This document shows, piece after piece, positions 47,244 through 56,258 of a stretch of DNA of 64,000 nt. Numbering within the stretch: position 1 is the stretch's first letter; every line of letters starts with the position of its first letter. The notes under the pieces were generated by a model. That model was not told where the DNA came from and searched no databases. It saw only the letters and a list, made by a program, of their open reading frames with translations. A program made the translations under genes and the position numbers. Origin of the DNA: Teredinibacter sp. KSP-S5-2 (lineage in GTDB: Bacteria > Pseudomonadota > Gammaproteobacteria > Pseudomonadales > Cellvibrionaceae); assembly GCF_032773895.1 (NCBI RefSeq), contig NZ_CP120416.1:303501-367500 (forward strand), given 5' to 3'.

Positions 47244-48875
47244 ATGTCAGCATTGACTATCGTTGCTGCTCAGGTCAACCCGTTGGTTGGAGATATAGAT
47301 GGTAACACTGAATTGGTGTTAAAGGCTTCTCGTGAAGCAATAAGTCAATACAATGCCGATATTGTACTCTTCCCAGAGCTGACATTAACCGGATATCCTC
47401 CCGAAGATTTACTGCTCAGAGAAAGCATTGGTCACCGTGTTGATCGAGCTCTTAAAACCCTATGTGAACAAAACCTGTCATGTGCAATCGTTGTTGGATA
47501 CCCAAAGAAAAGCCTTGCCGGTTTGCTCAATATGGCGGGAGTCATCCATAACGGAAAGCTGATCTGCGAATATGCTAAGCAATGCTTGCCTAATTATCAG
47601 GTGTTTGACGAAAAACGCTATTTTGTTGAAGGGCGGGAATACGCCACATTTGAGCTCAATTCCGTCAAAGTCGGTTTATCAATTTGCGAAGATATATGGG
47701 ATGGTGAGCCGATAAAACAAGCGAAAGCGGCCAATGTTGATGTCTTACTTAACTTGAATGCTTCGCCTTTCCACAAGGATAAGCAATTAGAGCGGGAGCA
47801 GCTTGTTTCCGAACGAGCCAAATATGTTGGTGCGCCAATTGTGTACGTAAATCAGTACGGTGGTCAGGACGAGTTGGTTTTCGATGGGGGAACTCATGTC
47901 GCCGATGCGGAGGGCAGTATTATTGCTCGAGCTCCGCGCTTTGAATCCGCTTTACTGGCGCTGGATTTAAGTACATCAGATCGAACAATCACTGTGCATT
48001 CAGGTTCACAATCTGCGCCAGTGCAGTCCGGGTTGGCGACAATCTATGATGCTTTGGTGTTGGGCGTGAAGGACTACGTCAATAAAAATGGTTTTCAAGG
48101 GGTTGTGCTGGGTTTATCTGGTGGTATTGATTCTGCACTGACTTTGGCCATTGCTGTGGATGCCTTGGGCGCGGAACGCGTTGAAGCGGTGATGATGCCC
48201 TTCCGTTACACGTCTGAGCTGAGTAAAAATGATGCCGAGGACGAAGCTAAGCGTTTGGGAGTGAAATACCGGAGCTTAAGTATTGAGCCAATGTACGAGG
48301 CATTTATGGACACTCTCGCCGAGTCTTTTGTTGGCAAAGGCATCGATATTACCGAGCAAAACATCCAGTCTAGAAGCCGAGGAGTGCTGCTTATGGCGCT
48401 CTCGAATAAATTTGGCTATCTGGTTTTGACCACGGGCAACAAGAGTGAAATGGCGGTGGGCTATGCAACCATCTATGGCGATATGGCCGGCGGTTTAGAT
48501 GTCTTGAAAGATGTACCAAAGACCATGGTTTTTGAGCTATCCAAATACCGTAATACCATCAGCCCAGTGATTCCCGAAAGTGTCATTACCCGCCCACCTT
48601 CGGCGGAGCTGGCACCAGATCAAAAAGATGAAGACTCACTTCCTCCCTACGAAATTCTTGATGCGATATTGGAAATGTATATCGAGCAGGATATGAGTGC
48701 TCACCAAATCGTTGAGCATGGATATGAAGAGGAAGTTGTGCGCAGAGTGCTTCGGTTGGTTGATATCAATGAGTACAAGCGCCGTCAGGCACCGATTGGT
48801 ATTCGTATAAGTCGAAGAGCTTTTGGGCGTGATCGACGTTATCCGATTACCAATGGTTGGAAAATAGGAGATTAG
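47244..48875 (+). CDS. nadE: Glutamine-dependent NAD+ synthetase
   Basis: A 543-residue enzyme with an N-terminal nitrilase-type glutaminase domain and a C-terminal synthetase. The glutaminase triad is E45 (FPELTLTGYPPED), K112 (YAKQCLPNYQ) and C148 (SICEDIWDG). The ATP-binding P-loop is LSGGIDSAL. It amidates nicotinate adenine dinucleotide to NAD+. It is divergent from pilS. AGGAG lies 13 bases before ATG 47244, a slightly long spacing. Confidence 0.97.
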   Translation: MSALTIVAAQVNPLVGDIDGNTELVLKASREAISQYNADIVLFPELTLTGYPPEDLLLRESIGHRVDRALKTLCEQNLSCAIVVGYPKKSLAGLLNMAGVIHNGKLICEYAKQCLPNYQVFDEKRYFVEGREYATFELNSVKVGLSICEDIWDGEPIKQAKAANVDVLLNLNASPFHKDKQLEREQLVSERAKYVGAPIVYVNQYGGQDELVFDGGTHVADAEGSIIARAPRFESALLALDLSTSDRTITVHSGSQSAPVQSGLATIYDALVLGVKDYVNKNGFQGVVLGLSGGIDSALTLAIAVDALGAERVEAVMMPFRYTSELSKNDAEDEAKRLGVKYRSLSIEPMYEAFMDTLAESFVGKGIDITEQNIQSRSRGVLLMALSNKFGYLVLTTGNKSEMAVGYATIYGDMAGGLDVLKDVPKTMVFELSKYRNTISPVIPESVITRPPSAELAPDQKDEDSLPPYEILDAILEMYIEQDMSAHQIVEHGYEEEVVRRVLRLVDINEYKRRQAPIGIRISRRAFGRDRRYPITNGWKIGD

Positions 48876-48889
48876 GGGCCGAGTTGCCT

Positions 48890-49804
48890 CTAGCCTCTCT
48901 GGGGAGGCTCCAGGCCTTTATCCGAGTAGAAGGGGTTGTATTGCTTTCTTGAATCAAAGCTTGGGTATTTACGCTTTTCAAACAATCCCAGAGTTAAGTA
49001 ATTGATCCATGATCGCTTTTGATCGCGCCCGAACTGGAAATTGAAGTCGCCGTCCTTACCTAAGGTTGGATGTTTTGGATAGTTGTGTTGCAAAACTTTG
49101 ACGGCATTGTTTGATAGTTCATCCATTCCAAGAAGGTGATATGCCTGAGCCATCACTGCCAGAGCATCGGGCACGGCAGGCGAGCGTTGTAGGTTCTCTA
49201 CCACATATTTGCCCCGATTTGCCGCCGCGAGATAGGCACCACGTTTAAAGTAGTAGTTGGCGACGTGGATTTCGTATCGGGCTTCCGCATTTCGAATAAA
49301 AGTCATTCGCTTTTGAGCATCCAGCGCGTACTTACTTTCTGGGAAACGGTTAATGAGTTGAGCGAAATAATTGAATGCATCCGATGCCGTGCCAGGGTCT
49401 CGGCTGGTTGTGTCGGTAGGTAGCATCGACACGAAGGCAGAATCATTATGGAATGCTGCAACACCTCGCATATAGTAGGCATAATCCACGTTACGGCTTT
49501 GAGGATGTAATCGAATAAAACGATCCGCAGCGGCAATAGCCAGATCCTGTTCATCGGCTTTATATTGTGCGTAAATCAGTTCTAATTGGGCTTGTTCTGC
49601 GAAATAGCCGAAGGGGAAATACTCTTCGAGTAGTTGCAAGGTTTCTATCGCCGAGTCCCACTGCCCGGAGTTCAGACGTTTTTGTGCTTTCTCGTATAGG
49701 ACTTGTTCAGAGTCAATTTGCTCCTTGTCATCGTTACTGGAGCAACTGATTAGGGCGAAACAAAGAAAAATCCAGACTAACTTGGTTATTTGATACATTC
49801 TCAA
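48890..49804 (-). CDS. bamD: Outer membrane assembly lipoprotein BamD
   Basis: A 304-residue lipoprotein. The signal peptide ends in the lipobox LISC with acylated C21. Five TPR-like repeats follow (YEKAQKRLNSGQWDSAIETL, then QLLEEYFPFGYFAEQAQLEL). BamD is the essential partner of BamA in inserting beta-barrel proteins in the outer membrane. It is convergent with nadE (14 bases apart) and divergent from rluD, the conserved order in many gammaproteobacteria. Confidence 0.96.
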   Translation of the reverse strand: MRMYQITKLVWIFLCFALISCSSNDDKEQIDSEQVLYEKAQKRLNSGQWDSAIETLQLLEEYFPFGYFAEQAQLELIYAQYKADEQDLAIAAADRFIRLHPQSRNVDYAYYMRGVAAFHNDSAFVSMLPTDTTSRDPGTASDAFNYFAQLINRFPESKYALDAQKRMTFIRNAEARYEIHVANYYFKRGAYLAAANRGKYVVENLQRSPAVPDALAVMAQAYHLLGMDELSNNAVKVLQHNYPKHPTLGKDGDFNFQFGRDQKRSWINYLTLGLFEKRKYPSFDSRKQYNPFYSDKGLEPPQRG

Positions 49805-49900
49805 CTAAATCTCAGCAAAGGGTTTGGGTATGATAGCCCACCCAAAATGTCATCTCTTTTCAGGGCCGACAGTGTAATCCAGCAAGACTTGTAAATACAA

Positions 49901-50848
49901 ATGAAGCAACAAAAACACCATCAGGGTCGGGTCGCTGAATCCGACGCCGGCTCCAGGTTGGATCAGGTAGCGGCCAAAATGTTCCCAGACTATTCCCGTG
50001 CACGTATCCAAAATTGGATAAAAAGCGGTGCTTTGCTGGTCGACGGACGAGTGGTTAAGCCTAATACCAAGCTTGCTGGAGGTGAGTCCATCATTCTTGA
50101 AGCCAGTCTCCAGCAAGAGGGCGACTGGGAGGCCGAAGCCATGGAATTGGACGTGGTATATGAGGATGAGTCTATCCTGGTGCTAAATAAGCCTGCTGGG
50201 TTGGTTGTTCACCCAGGTTCAGGCAATTGGGAGGGAACCTTGCTGAACGGGTTGCTGCATTATTGTCCATCGATTAGTGCGGTGCCTAGAGCAGGTATTG
50301 TCCATCGTCTGGATAAAGAAACCTCCGGGTTGATGGTGGTGGCCAAAACCATAGAGGCCCAGACGAGCTTGGTTAGCCAGTTGCAGGATCGCTCGGTGAG
50401 CCGGGAATATGAGGCGATAGTTTGGGGCGAGACAGATAGTCGGGGTTTGGTTGACGGCGATATCGGGCGTCATCCGTCGACGAGAACCAAAATGGCGGTT
50501 GTGGATCGAAATGGCAAGCCTGCAAGAACGCATTATCAGCGTTTGGCGAGCATTGGGCCGGTTTCTCACCTAAGGTTGAAGTTGGAAACCGGTAGAACGC
50601 ACCAGATTCGTGTGCATATGTCGCATATTGGCTATCCGTTGGTGGGAGACCCTGTTTATGGTAGGAAATTGTCTCGTGCTCAGATACATTCTTCGCCAAT
50701 TTTTGAAGTGTTAGACGGCTTTAGTCGACAGGCTTTGCACGCAATTAAGCTTGGTTTAATTCATCCTCGAACAAAAAAATATCAATGCTGGGAAGTGCCC
50801 TTGGCCGCCGACATCTCGGAATTGATATCGCAAATAAACGGTTTATGA
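49901..50848 (+). CDS. rluD: 23S rRNA pseudouridine synthase RluD
   Basis: A 315-residue enzyme with an N-terminal S4 RNA-binding domain (LDQVAAKMFPDYSRARIQNW) and an RluA-type catalytic domain. Catalytic aspartate is D138 in the motif VHRLDKETSGLMVV. It modifies helix 69 of 23S rRNA. Its stop overlaps the start of the next gene (ATGA). Confidence 0.95.
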   Translation: MKQQKHHQGRVAESDAGSRLDQVAAKMFPDYSRARIQNWIKSGALLVDGRVVKPNTKLAGGESIILEASLQQEGDWEAEAMELDVVYEDESILVLNKPAGLVVHPGSGNWEGTLLNGLLHYCPSISAVPRAGIVHRLDKETSGLMVVAKTIEAQTSLVSQLQDRSVSREYEAIVWGETDSRGLVDGDIGRHPSTRTKMAVVDRNGKPARTHYQRLASIGPVSHLRLKLETGRTHQIRVHMSHIGYPLVGDPVYGRKLSRAQIHSSPIFEVLDGFSRQALHAIKLGLIHPRTKKYQCWEVPLAADISELISQINGL

Positions 50849-51615
50849 CTATGAATAACAAAGATGTTGCCTATATCAAACCCGAGTGGCCCGCACCGGA
50901 AAATGTCCGGGCGCTGATTACCACGAGATCTGGAGGCGTGAGCAAGGAAAAATATGCGTCTTTTAATCTTGCAGCCCATGTGGGCGATGATATTGATTGT
51001 GTCGAGGAAAACAGAAAGCAGCTATACGAGTATATTGGCTACCCGGTTTCCTGGCTGCAGCAAACGCACAGTACCGATGTGATTACATTGGATGAGTACA
51101 TCCCTACTCCTACTGAAGGGGATGCGACCTTTACCGGCAAAACGGGGGTGGTGTGTTCCGTTCTTACCGCTGACTGCTTACCTTTACTGGTTACCGATAA
51201 AGGCGGCGAGCAAGTAGCGGCAATACATGCCGGTTGGCGAGGCTTGGCAGATGGTATTGTGACGGAAACCATTAAGTGTTTTCAGGCACCGGCAAAAGAC
51301 TTGCTTGTCTACCTAGGGCCGGCCATTTCAAAACCCAGCTTTGAGGTCGGCCTTGATGTTTTATATGCCTTTCAACAAGGCCAAAAAAGTCGGTCTTTCG
51401 CTGAAAACATCGAATCTTCTTTTACCCCGAAGGAAGGAGAAAAGGATATTTATTTTGCTGATATATATCGGTTGGCAAGATCAGAGTTAAACGGACTGGA
51501 CGTCGAAGAAATCTATGGAGGAGAGTTTTGCAGCTATTTAGATAATGAGCGTTTTTTTTCGTTTCGTCGGGACGTTGAAACCGGACGAATGGCCAGTTTG
51601 ATCTGGAAACAATAA
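50845..51615 (+). CDS. pgeF: Laccase-domain protein (PgeF/YfiH family)
   Basis: A 256-residue Cys/His-metal protein of the YfiH family, once called polyphenol oxidase and shown in E. coli to edit peptidoglycan precursors. The signature TADCLPLLVTDKGGEQVAAI, then HAGWRGLADGI, contains the Cys and His ligands. ATG 50845 overlaps the rluD stop (ATGA), so it is chosen rather than the longer frame from 50785. It follows rluD as in E. coli; clpB normally comes next, but one extra gene lies between here. Confidence 0.92.
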   Translation: MTMNNKDVAYIKPEWPAPENVRALITTRSGGVSKEKYASFNLAAHVGDDIDCVEENRKQLYEYIGYPVSWLQQTHSTDVITLDEYIPTPTEGDATFTGKTGVVCSVLTADCLPLLVTDKGGEQVAAIHAGWRGLADGIVTETIKCFQAPAKDLLVYLGPAISKPSFEVGLDVLYAFQQGQKSRSFAENIESSFTPKEGEKDIYFADIYRLARSELNGLDVEEIYGGEFCSYLDNERFFSFRRDVETGRMASLIWKQ

Positions 51616-51638
51616 CACCCGGTATTTTATCTTGATCA

Positions 51639-51672
51639 GCAAGGTTTGTTATTTATGGATAGCAAGCCTTGC
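51639..51672. terminator. Hairpin between pgeF and the DUF3313-like gene
   Basis: Arms GCAAGGTTTG and CAAGCCTTGC (one G-T wobble) with a 14-base loop lie between two convergent genes. No clear T-run; a bidirectional terminator is possible. Confidence 0.4.
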
Positions 51673-51685
51673 CGGTAAACTCTGT

Positions 51686-52384
51686 TTAGTTTTGCAAAAT
51701 GATTTTTGCTGCGTTTTTGCTCCAACGACGAATTTGCATCTTAAAATCGTGATAGTTAGAGACTTGCGTTGCGCGTTCCATATTGTTCGGGCCGAGTTTT
51801 TCTTGAGTTTCTCTTCTGTCACGCAGATATGCTAGGGGTTGTCCTGTTTTTGCGTCCGAGATATCGAGTATAAAGGTGGCTATCCCTGCTGTATTGACGT
51901 ATTTTTTATCTCTTGGGCCACCGTCATCAGGGCCATATATATGCAGGTCGATCAATTTAGGCGCAATGATTAACGTCTTCTCCGTTGCAGCTTCACGCGG
52001 TAAGCCAACCACGACTTCGTACTTGGTCTCTTCTTTTAAAACGGCTGTGACTTCTTCGTGTAAAAGTTTGGCGTACTTGGTTTTGATTTTTTCTCTATAG
52101 TTTTCAGAGGTATCGGTTTTGTGGTCCCTCAGCCAGCGATCACTAAAAGACACTTCCGCATCGGTAACGTAAATTGTTTCGTAATCGGACAAAGATACAT
52201 TTGGTGCAAATTTGGTGGTGTCTAGCCCTTTACTTTTCTTTTCGATAAGGGTGGGTTCAGTAGTATCGCTGGCCAATACTGGTGAGTCTGGTTTGGGGGT
52301 TGCGTAGCTGATATTGTCTGTAAAGGCGATTGCGGCGACAACTAACGCTGCAGCAAAGGAAAATGTTGAAAACGAGTTTTTCAT
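51686..52384 (-). CDS. DUF3313-like exported protein
   Basis: A 232-residue exported protein. ATG 52384 is chosen since it starts a signal peptide (FSFAAALVVAAIAFTDNISY, cut near YA-TP) and has AGAGG upstream; the frame extends 30 codons further. The body (SDYETIYVTDAEVSFSDRWL, LIIAPKLIDLHIYGPDDGG, FILDISDAKTGQPLAYLRDR) resembles the DUF3313 family of small lipoprotein-like periplasmic proteins, but no lipobox cysteine is present. The function is unknown. It interrupts the usual pgeF-clpB order. Confidence 0.75.
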   Translation of the reverse strand: MKNSFSTFSFAAALVVAAIAFTDNISYATPKPDSPVLASDTTEPTLIEKKSKGLDTTKFAPNVSLSDYETIYVTDAEVSFSDRWLRDHKTDTSENYREKIKTKYAKLLHEEVTAVLKEETKYEVVVGLPREAATEKTLIIAPKLIDLHIYGPDDGGPRDKKYVNTAGIATFILDISDAKTGQPLAYLRDRRETQEKLGPNNMERATQVSNYHDFKMQIRRWSKNAAKIILQN

Positions 52385-52519
52385 GGCCAACCTCTTTTTT
52401 CTAATATTTTTGCCTGGGTATGGAGTTAGAGCAGTGCTTGTATTAAATAATTCCATTGTACGGCGGAGCTTCACGTTTTTTACATGTTTGGTTACATCTT
52501 TTTACAAATTAACCGAATG

Positions 52520-52547
52520 CTTGTATTTCGACTGCATGCCCCCAGAT
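52520..52547 (+). promoter_or_regulatory. Candidate heat-shock (sigma-32) promoter of clpB
   Basis: CTTGTAT at 52520-52526, 13-base spacer, CCCCAGAT at 52540-52547. This fits the RpoH consensus CTTGAAA-N13-14-CCCCATNT with two mismatches in the first element and small changes in the second. Transcription would start near 52555, 50 bases before the clpB ATG. Confidence 0.65.
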
Positions 52548-52605
52548 TATTGACAGTAACCCTATTGTCATCTGGCATTTTATTGCTATAGCCGAAGGTA
52601 TTGTT

Positions 52606-55233
52606 ATGCGTATAGACCGCTTGACGAATCAACTCCAAATCGCACTTTCTGATGCTCAGTCACTCGCTGTCGGGCGGGATCACACTGAGCTCGATTCCTT
52701 ACATATACTGCAAGCAATGTTAGACCAACAGGGCGGAACCGTCAGGCAGTTACTGGCCCATGCAGGTTTCGATGTGGTTGGCTTGAGAAATGAGTTAACG
52801 AAATCCCTGGAGGCTTTGCCAAAGATTCAGAACCCTACCGGTGATGTGCGTATGTCTCAGGAGTTGGGGCGTTTGTTGAATCTGGCAGATAAACATGCGC
52901 AGAAAGGGGGGGATAAATACATCTCCAGCGAAAGCCTGCTGATTGCGGCAATGCAAGACTCCGACAACAAGCTGGGTAAGCTTCTCGGTGCGTTTGGAAA
53001 TTTAGCGAAATTACAGTCCGCGGTGGATAAGGTCAGAGGGGGGGAAACCGTGGATGACCCGGATGCCGAGGGTAATCGCCAGGCGCTGGAAAAGTTCACC
53101 ATAGATCTGACTGCCCGAGCTGAAGCTGGCAAGCTTGACCCCGTGATTGGCCGTGACGATGAAATTCGACGCACAGTTCAGGTTCTTCAGCGAAGAACCA
53201 AAAACAACCCTGTGTTGATCGGAGAGCCTGGAGTGGGTAAAACGGCCATTGCAGAGGGCTTGGCGCAGCGCATTATTAATGGTGAGGTTCCCGAAGGCTT
53301 GAAAAACAAACGCCTGCTTTCGTTGGATCTTGGGGCTTTGCTGGCGGGCGCGAAATTTCGTGGTGACTTTGAAGAGCGGTTGAAATCCGTATTGAATGAG
53401 CTGTCGAAACAAGAAGGCCGCATTATTCTGTTCATTGATGAACTCCATACAATGGTGGGCGCGGGCAAGGCCGAAGGGGCAATGGATGCGGGTAATATGT
53501 TAAAACCTGCATTGGCTCGTGGAGAGTTACACTGTGTCGGTGCCACGACTTTGGATGAGTATCGCCAGTTTATTGAAAAAGACGCAGCTCTGGAGCGCCG
53601 CTTCCAAAAAGTGTTGATTGATGAACCCAATGAAGAAGACACGATTGCAATTCTTCGGGGCTTGAAAGAGCGTTATGAGGTGCACCACGGGGTGGATATT
53701 TCAGATTCGGCAATTATTGCTGCGGCTAAGCTTTCCCAGCGGTACATCACTGATCGACAATTACCGGATAAAGCCATTGATTTAATTGATGAAGCGGCAA
53801 GTCGTATTCGTATGGAAATTGACTCCAAACCGGAGCAAATGGATCGGCTGGAGCGACGTTTAATCCAATTAAAAATTGAGCGTGAAGCCGTTAAAAAAGA
53901 TGATGACCAAGCGGCAAAAGACCGATTAAAGAAAATTGATAGTCAAATCCAGAAGGTTGAAAAAGCCTATGCGGATCTCGATGAGATCTGGCGTGCTGAA
54001 AAGGTGGCGTTGCAAGGGTCCCAGGAAATAAAAAGTACACTTGAGCAGGCCCGGCTGGATCTTGATTCTGCCCGTCGTGCTGGTGACTTGGCTCGGATGT
54101 CTGAATTGCAGTACGGCATTATTCCTGAGCTGGAGAAGCAGCTGGATATGGCCAGTCAGGCAGAAATGCATGAAATGAAGCTGTTGCGCAATAAAGTCAC
54201 GGATGAAGAAATTGCTGAAGTGGTGTCCAAATGGACTGGAATCCCTGTCTCCAAAATGTTGGAGGGGGAAAGAGAAAAACTCCTTCGCATGGAAAGCGTG
54301 TTACATAAACGGGTGATTGGTCAGGCCGAAGCAGTGGTTGCGGTATCCAATGCGGTGCGACGTGCCAGAGCCGGGCTGTCCGACCCGAATCGACCCAATG
54401 GCTCCTTTTTGTTCTTAGGCCCAACCGGTGTAGGGAAAACTGAATTGTGCAAAGCGTTGGCTGAGTTTTTGTTTGATAGTCAGGATGCGTTGGTTCGTAT
54501 TGATATGTCCGAATTCATGGAAAAGCATTCCGTGGCTCGATTGATTGGTGCGCCTCCCGGATATGTTGGCTATGAAGAAGGTGGCTACTTAACGGAAGCT
54601 GTGCGCAGAAAACCCTACTCTGTTGTGCTTTTGGACGAAGTTGAAAAGGCCCACCCGGATGTATTTAATATTCTATTGCAGGTGCTTGAAGATGGTCGTC
54701 TAACGGATGGTCAGGGGCGTACGGTCGATTTTAAAAATACAGTTGTGGTTATGACCTCTAACTTGGGCAGTGCGGCGATTCAGGATATTGCCCAAAACAA
54801 AGCATTCGACAGTATCAGCTTTGATGGCGGCGATACTTCCGATATCGAAAATGAACACAAATACAACGCAATGAAAGAAGCCGTCATGGAAGTCGTTGCC
54901 GGCCATTTCCGTCCAGAGTTTATAAATCGGGTAGATGAATCCGTTGTTTTCCATCCTCTCGAGCAAAAACAGATTGCCGGTATTGCAAAATTGCAGATTG
55001 AGATTCTGCGTAAGCGATTGGCAGAAAGAGATTTGCACTTGATGTTGGACGATGAGGTCCTGGCGCATATTTCTGAAGCTGGATACGACCCGGTATATGG
55101 TGCCCGGCCACTAAAACGGACAATTCAGCAGTTACTGGAAAACCCGCTTGCGCAGGATGTGTTGTCGGGCAAGTTCATGCCTGGGCAAAAAATCTCTGCT
55201 AGTTGGGATGGCGATAAGATTCTATTTGAGTAA
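52606..55233 (+). CDS. clpB: ATP-dependent disaggregase ClpB
   Basis: An 875-residue Hsp100 chaperone that, with DnaK, pulls apart protein aggregates. In order: the N-terminal Clp repeats (about 5-145), AAA+ domain 1 with Walker A GEPGVGKT (206-213), the long coiled-coil M domain (about 400-530, [13 protein letters not shown] region) and AAA+ domain 2 with Walker A GPTGVGKT (605-612). It ends with the D2 small domain ([20 protein letters not shown]). A sigma-32-like promoter is upstream. A strong palindrome follows. Confidence 0.97.
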   Translation: MRIDRLTNQLQIALSDAQSLAVGRDHTELDSLHILQAMLDQQGGTVRQLLAHAGFDVVGLRNELTKSLEALPKIQNPTGDVRMSQELGRLLNLADKHAQKGGDKYISSESLLIAAMQDSDNKLGKLLGAFGNLAKLQSAVDKVRGGETVDDPDAEGNRQALEKFTIDLTARAEAGKLDPVIGRDDEIRRTVQVLQRRTKNNPVLIGEPGVGKTAIAEGLAQRIINGEVPEGLKNKRLLSLDLGALLAGAKFRGDFEERLKSVLNELSKQEGRIILFIDELHTMVGAGKAEGAMDAGNMLKPALARGELHCVGATTLDEYRQFIEKDAALERRFQKVLIDEPNEEDTIAILRGLKERYEVHHGVDISDSAIIAAAKLSQRYITDRQLPDKAIDLIDEAASRIRMEIDSKPEQMDRLERRLIQLKIEREAVKKDDDQAAKDRLKKIDSQIQKVEKAYADLDEIWRAEKVALQGSQEIKSTLEQARLDLDSARRAGDLARMSELQYGIIPELEKQLDMASQAEMHEMKLLRNKVTDEEIAEVVSKWTGIPVSKMLEGEREKLLRMESVLHKRVIGQAEAVVAVSNAVRRARAGLSDPNRPNGSFLFLGPTGVGKTELCKALAEFLFDSQDALVRIDMSEFMEKHSVARLIGAPPGYVGYEEGGYLTEAVRRKPYSVVLLDEVEKAHPDVFNILLQVLEDGRLTDGQGRTVDFKNTVVVMTSNLGSAAIQDIAQNKAFDSISFDGGDTSDIENEHKYNAMKEAVMEVVAGHFRPEFINRVDESVVFHPLEQKQIAGIAKLQIEILRKRLAERDLHLMLDDEVLAHISEAGYDPVYGARPLKRTIQQLLENPLAQDVLSGKFMPGQKISASWDGDKILFE

Positions 55234-55271
55234 AAGCAGGAAGGTTAAGGTCAAGCGGATGTCGTGCGAAA

Positions 55272-55307
55272 TGTATAGCTCAGCCTGAGAATTTACTGAG
55301 CTATACA
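55272..55307. terminator. Hairpin between clpB and the DUF4124 gene
   Basis: Perfect 12-bp arms TGTATAGCTCAG and CTGAGCTATACA with a 12-base loop. It lies between two convergent genes and probably terminates in both directions, although the T-runs are short. Confidence 0.55.
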
Positions 55308-55341
55308 CAAATAATTGAGAGCGGTTTTTTGTGGTTAGCGC

Positions 55342-55806
55342 TTATATCCCTTTGCAGGTATCGTTGATCACTTTCTCCGAAATGGAAATTTCTGAGTCGA
55401 TCTCCTGCTGAGTAAGATATTTTGTTGATCCATCGTCAGCTTCCATTCGAATACGCCCACCTTTTTTCAGTGCCGCTACTCGATCTCGTTCAACTTGACA
55501 CTTTTCTTTTTGGATGGCGATTTGTTCAGGAGTCAGCTGGACTGCCGGCGGTGTTTCAGGTGGTTTTGTTTTTGAGCTACTAGATGATGTGGATGGCGCA
55601 GGTGACGGCTTACCGCCAGATACTTTGATACGCTCTGCTTTAACACCTTGTGGTGGCGTCGAGCCATAGTGTTGGGTGCCATCTTCATCCTGCCAGCGGT
55701 AGTACTCTGCAGCACTAACAGAGGAAACGAATGCCACAGTCGTCACGGTCAGGGCTGTTGCAAATAAAAGAGGCTTAAGCATTGTGGACTTTTTGTTGTA
55801 ATTCAT
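55342..55806 (-). CDS. DUF4124 domain exported protein
   Basis: A 154-residue protein from ATG 55806 (AAGG eight bases upstream). Signal peptide (LKPLLFATALTVTTVAFVSS, cut after SAA). The DUF4124 motif is YYRWQDEDGTQHYGSTPP. A Ser/Pro-rich linker follows, then a charged helical tail (PEQIAIQKEKCQVERDRVAA) with Cys near the end. DUF4124 proteins are small periplasmic or envelope proteins of unknown role, common in gammaproteobacteria. The frame stays open 39 codons upstream, but the signal peptide supports the shorter form. Confidence 0.82.
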   Translation of the reverse strand: MNYNKKSTMLKPLLFATALTVTTVAFVSSVSAAEYYRWQDEDGTQHYGSTPPQGVKAERIKVSGGKPSPAPSTSSSSSKTKPPETPPAVQLTPEQIAIQKEKCQVERDRVAALKKGGRIRMEADDGSTKYLTQQEIDSEISISEKVINDTCKGI

Positions 55807-55964
55807 TTGATCGCCTTTCGCGTTAGCAGAACATAAGCTTGGGTAGACTAATACTAATTTCCTAATCCCCCTTTTGGCAAGTATAACCAAGTAAAGCTGA
55901 TTCAACGTCAAAAGGTTTCGCAAAAACAGGCGACAACCATGGGTGGATCTTGATCTTTAGGCGT

Positions 55965-56140
55965 GAGGTTGCCACAATGACAGCTCGCCTGATGGCTAGT
56001 AGTGGCACTTTGTCAACCTCGGTGTCAACCCTACCCAGATAAGCCAACCGCTTACCTGACCATCCTGAAGCGCGAGGGGGCAACAACCTACGCCCTCCAC
56101 CGACATCACAGATTTTAGCGCCCACATCGCAGTGTGTCGG
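55965..56140 (+). promoter_or_regulatory. Structured leader with a short ORF, upstream of ilvIH
   Basis: Three stems lie between the divergent DUF4124 gene and ilvI. Stem 1: GAGGTTG-CCAC (55965-55975) pairs with GTGG (56002-56005) and CAACCTC (56014-56020). Stem 2: GGGGGC/GCCCTC (56076-56081, 56092-56097). Stem 3: CCGACA/TGTCGG (56100-56105, 56135-56140). A 21-codon ORF (55977-56042) starts eight bases after GAGG, so its ribosome site would be hidden in stem 1. GTCAACC occurs twice (56012, 56024) and could give alternative pairing. The peptide is not rich in Ile, Val or Leu, so classical attenuation is not shown. The rest of 55807-56258 shows no gene. Confidence 0.45.
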
Positions 56141-56258
56141 AAAGCTTCGCCTTGATATCAATTAATTTAATGTTTTTCATCCCTGGCGGATGAACGATTT
56201 TTGTTTTTTAATTGGCTTTTAATCTCTAGCCTTTCTTATTTCAATGGGAGACAACGCA

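Noticed and set aside
55862..56161. Minus-strand ORF of 99 codons over the ilvI leader
   Set aside because: No family features or ribosome site, and it overlaps the DUF4124 start region and the stem-rich leader.
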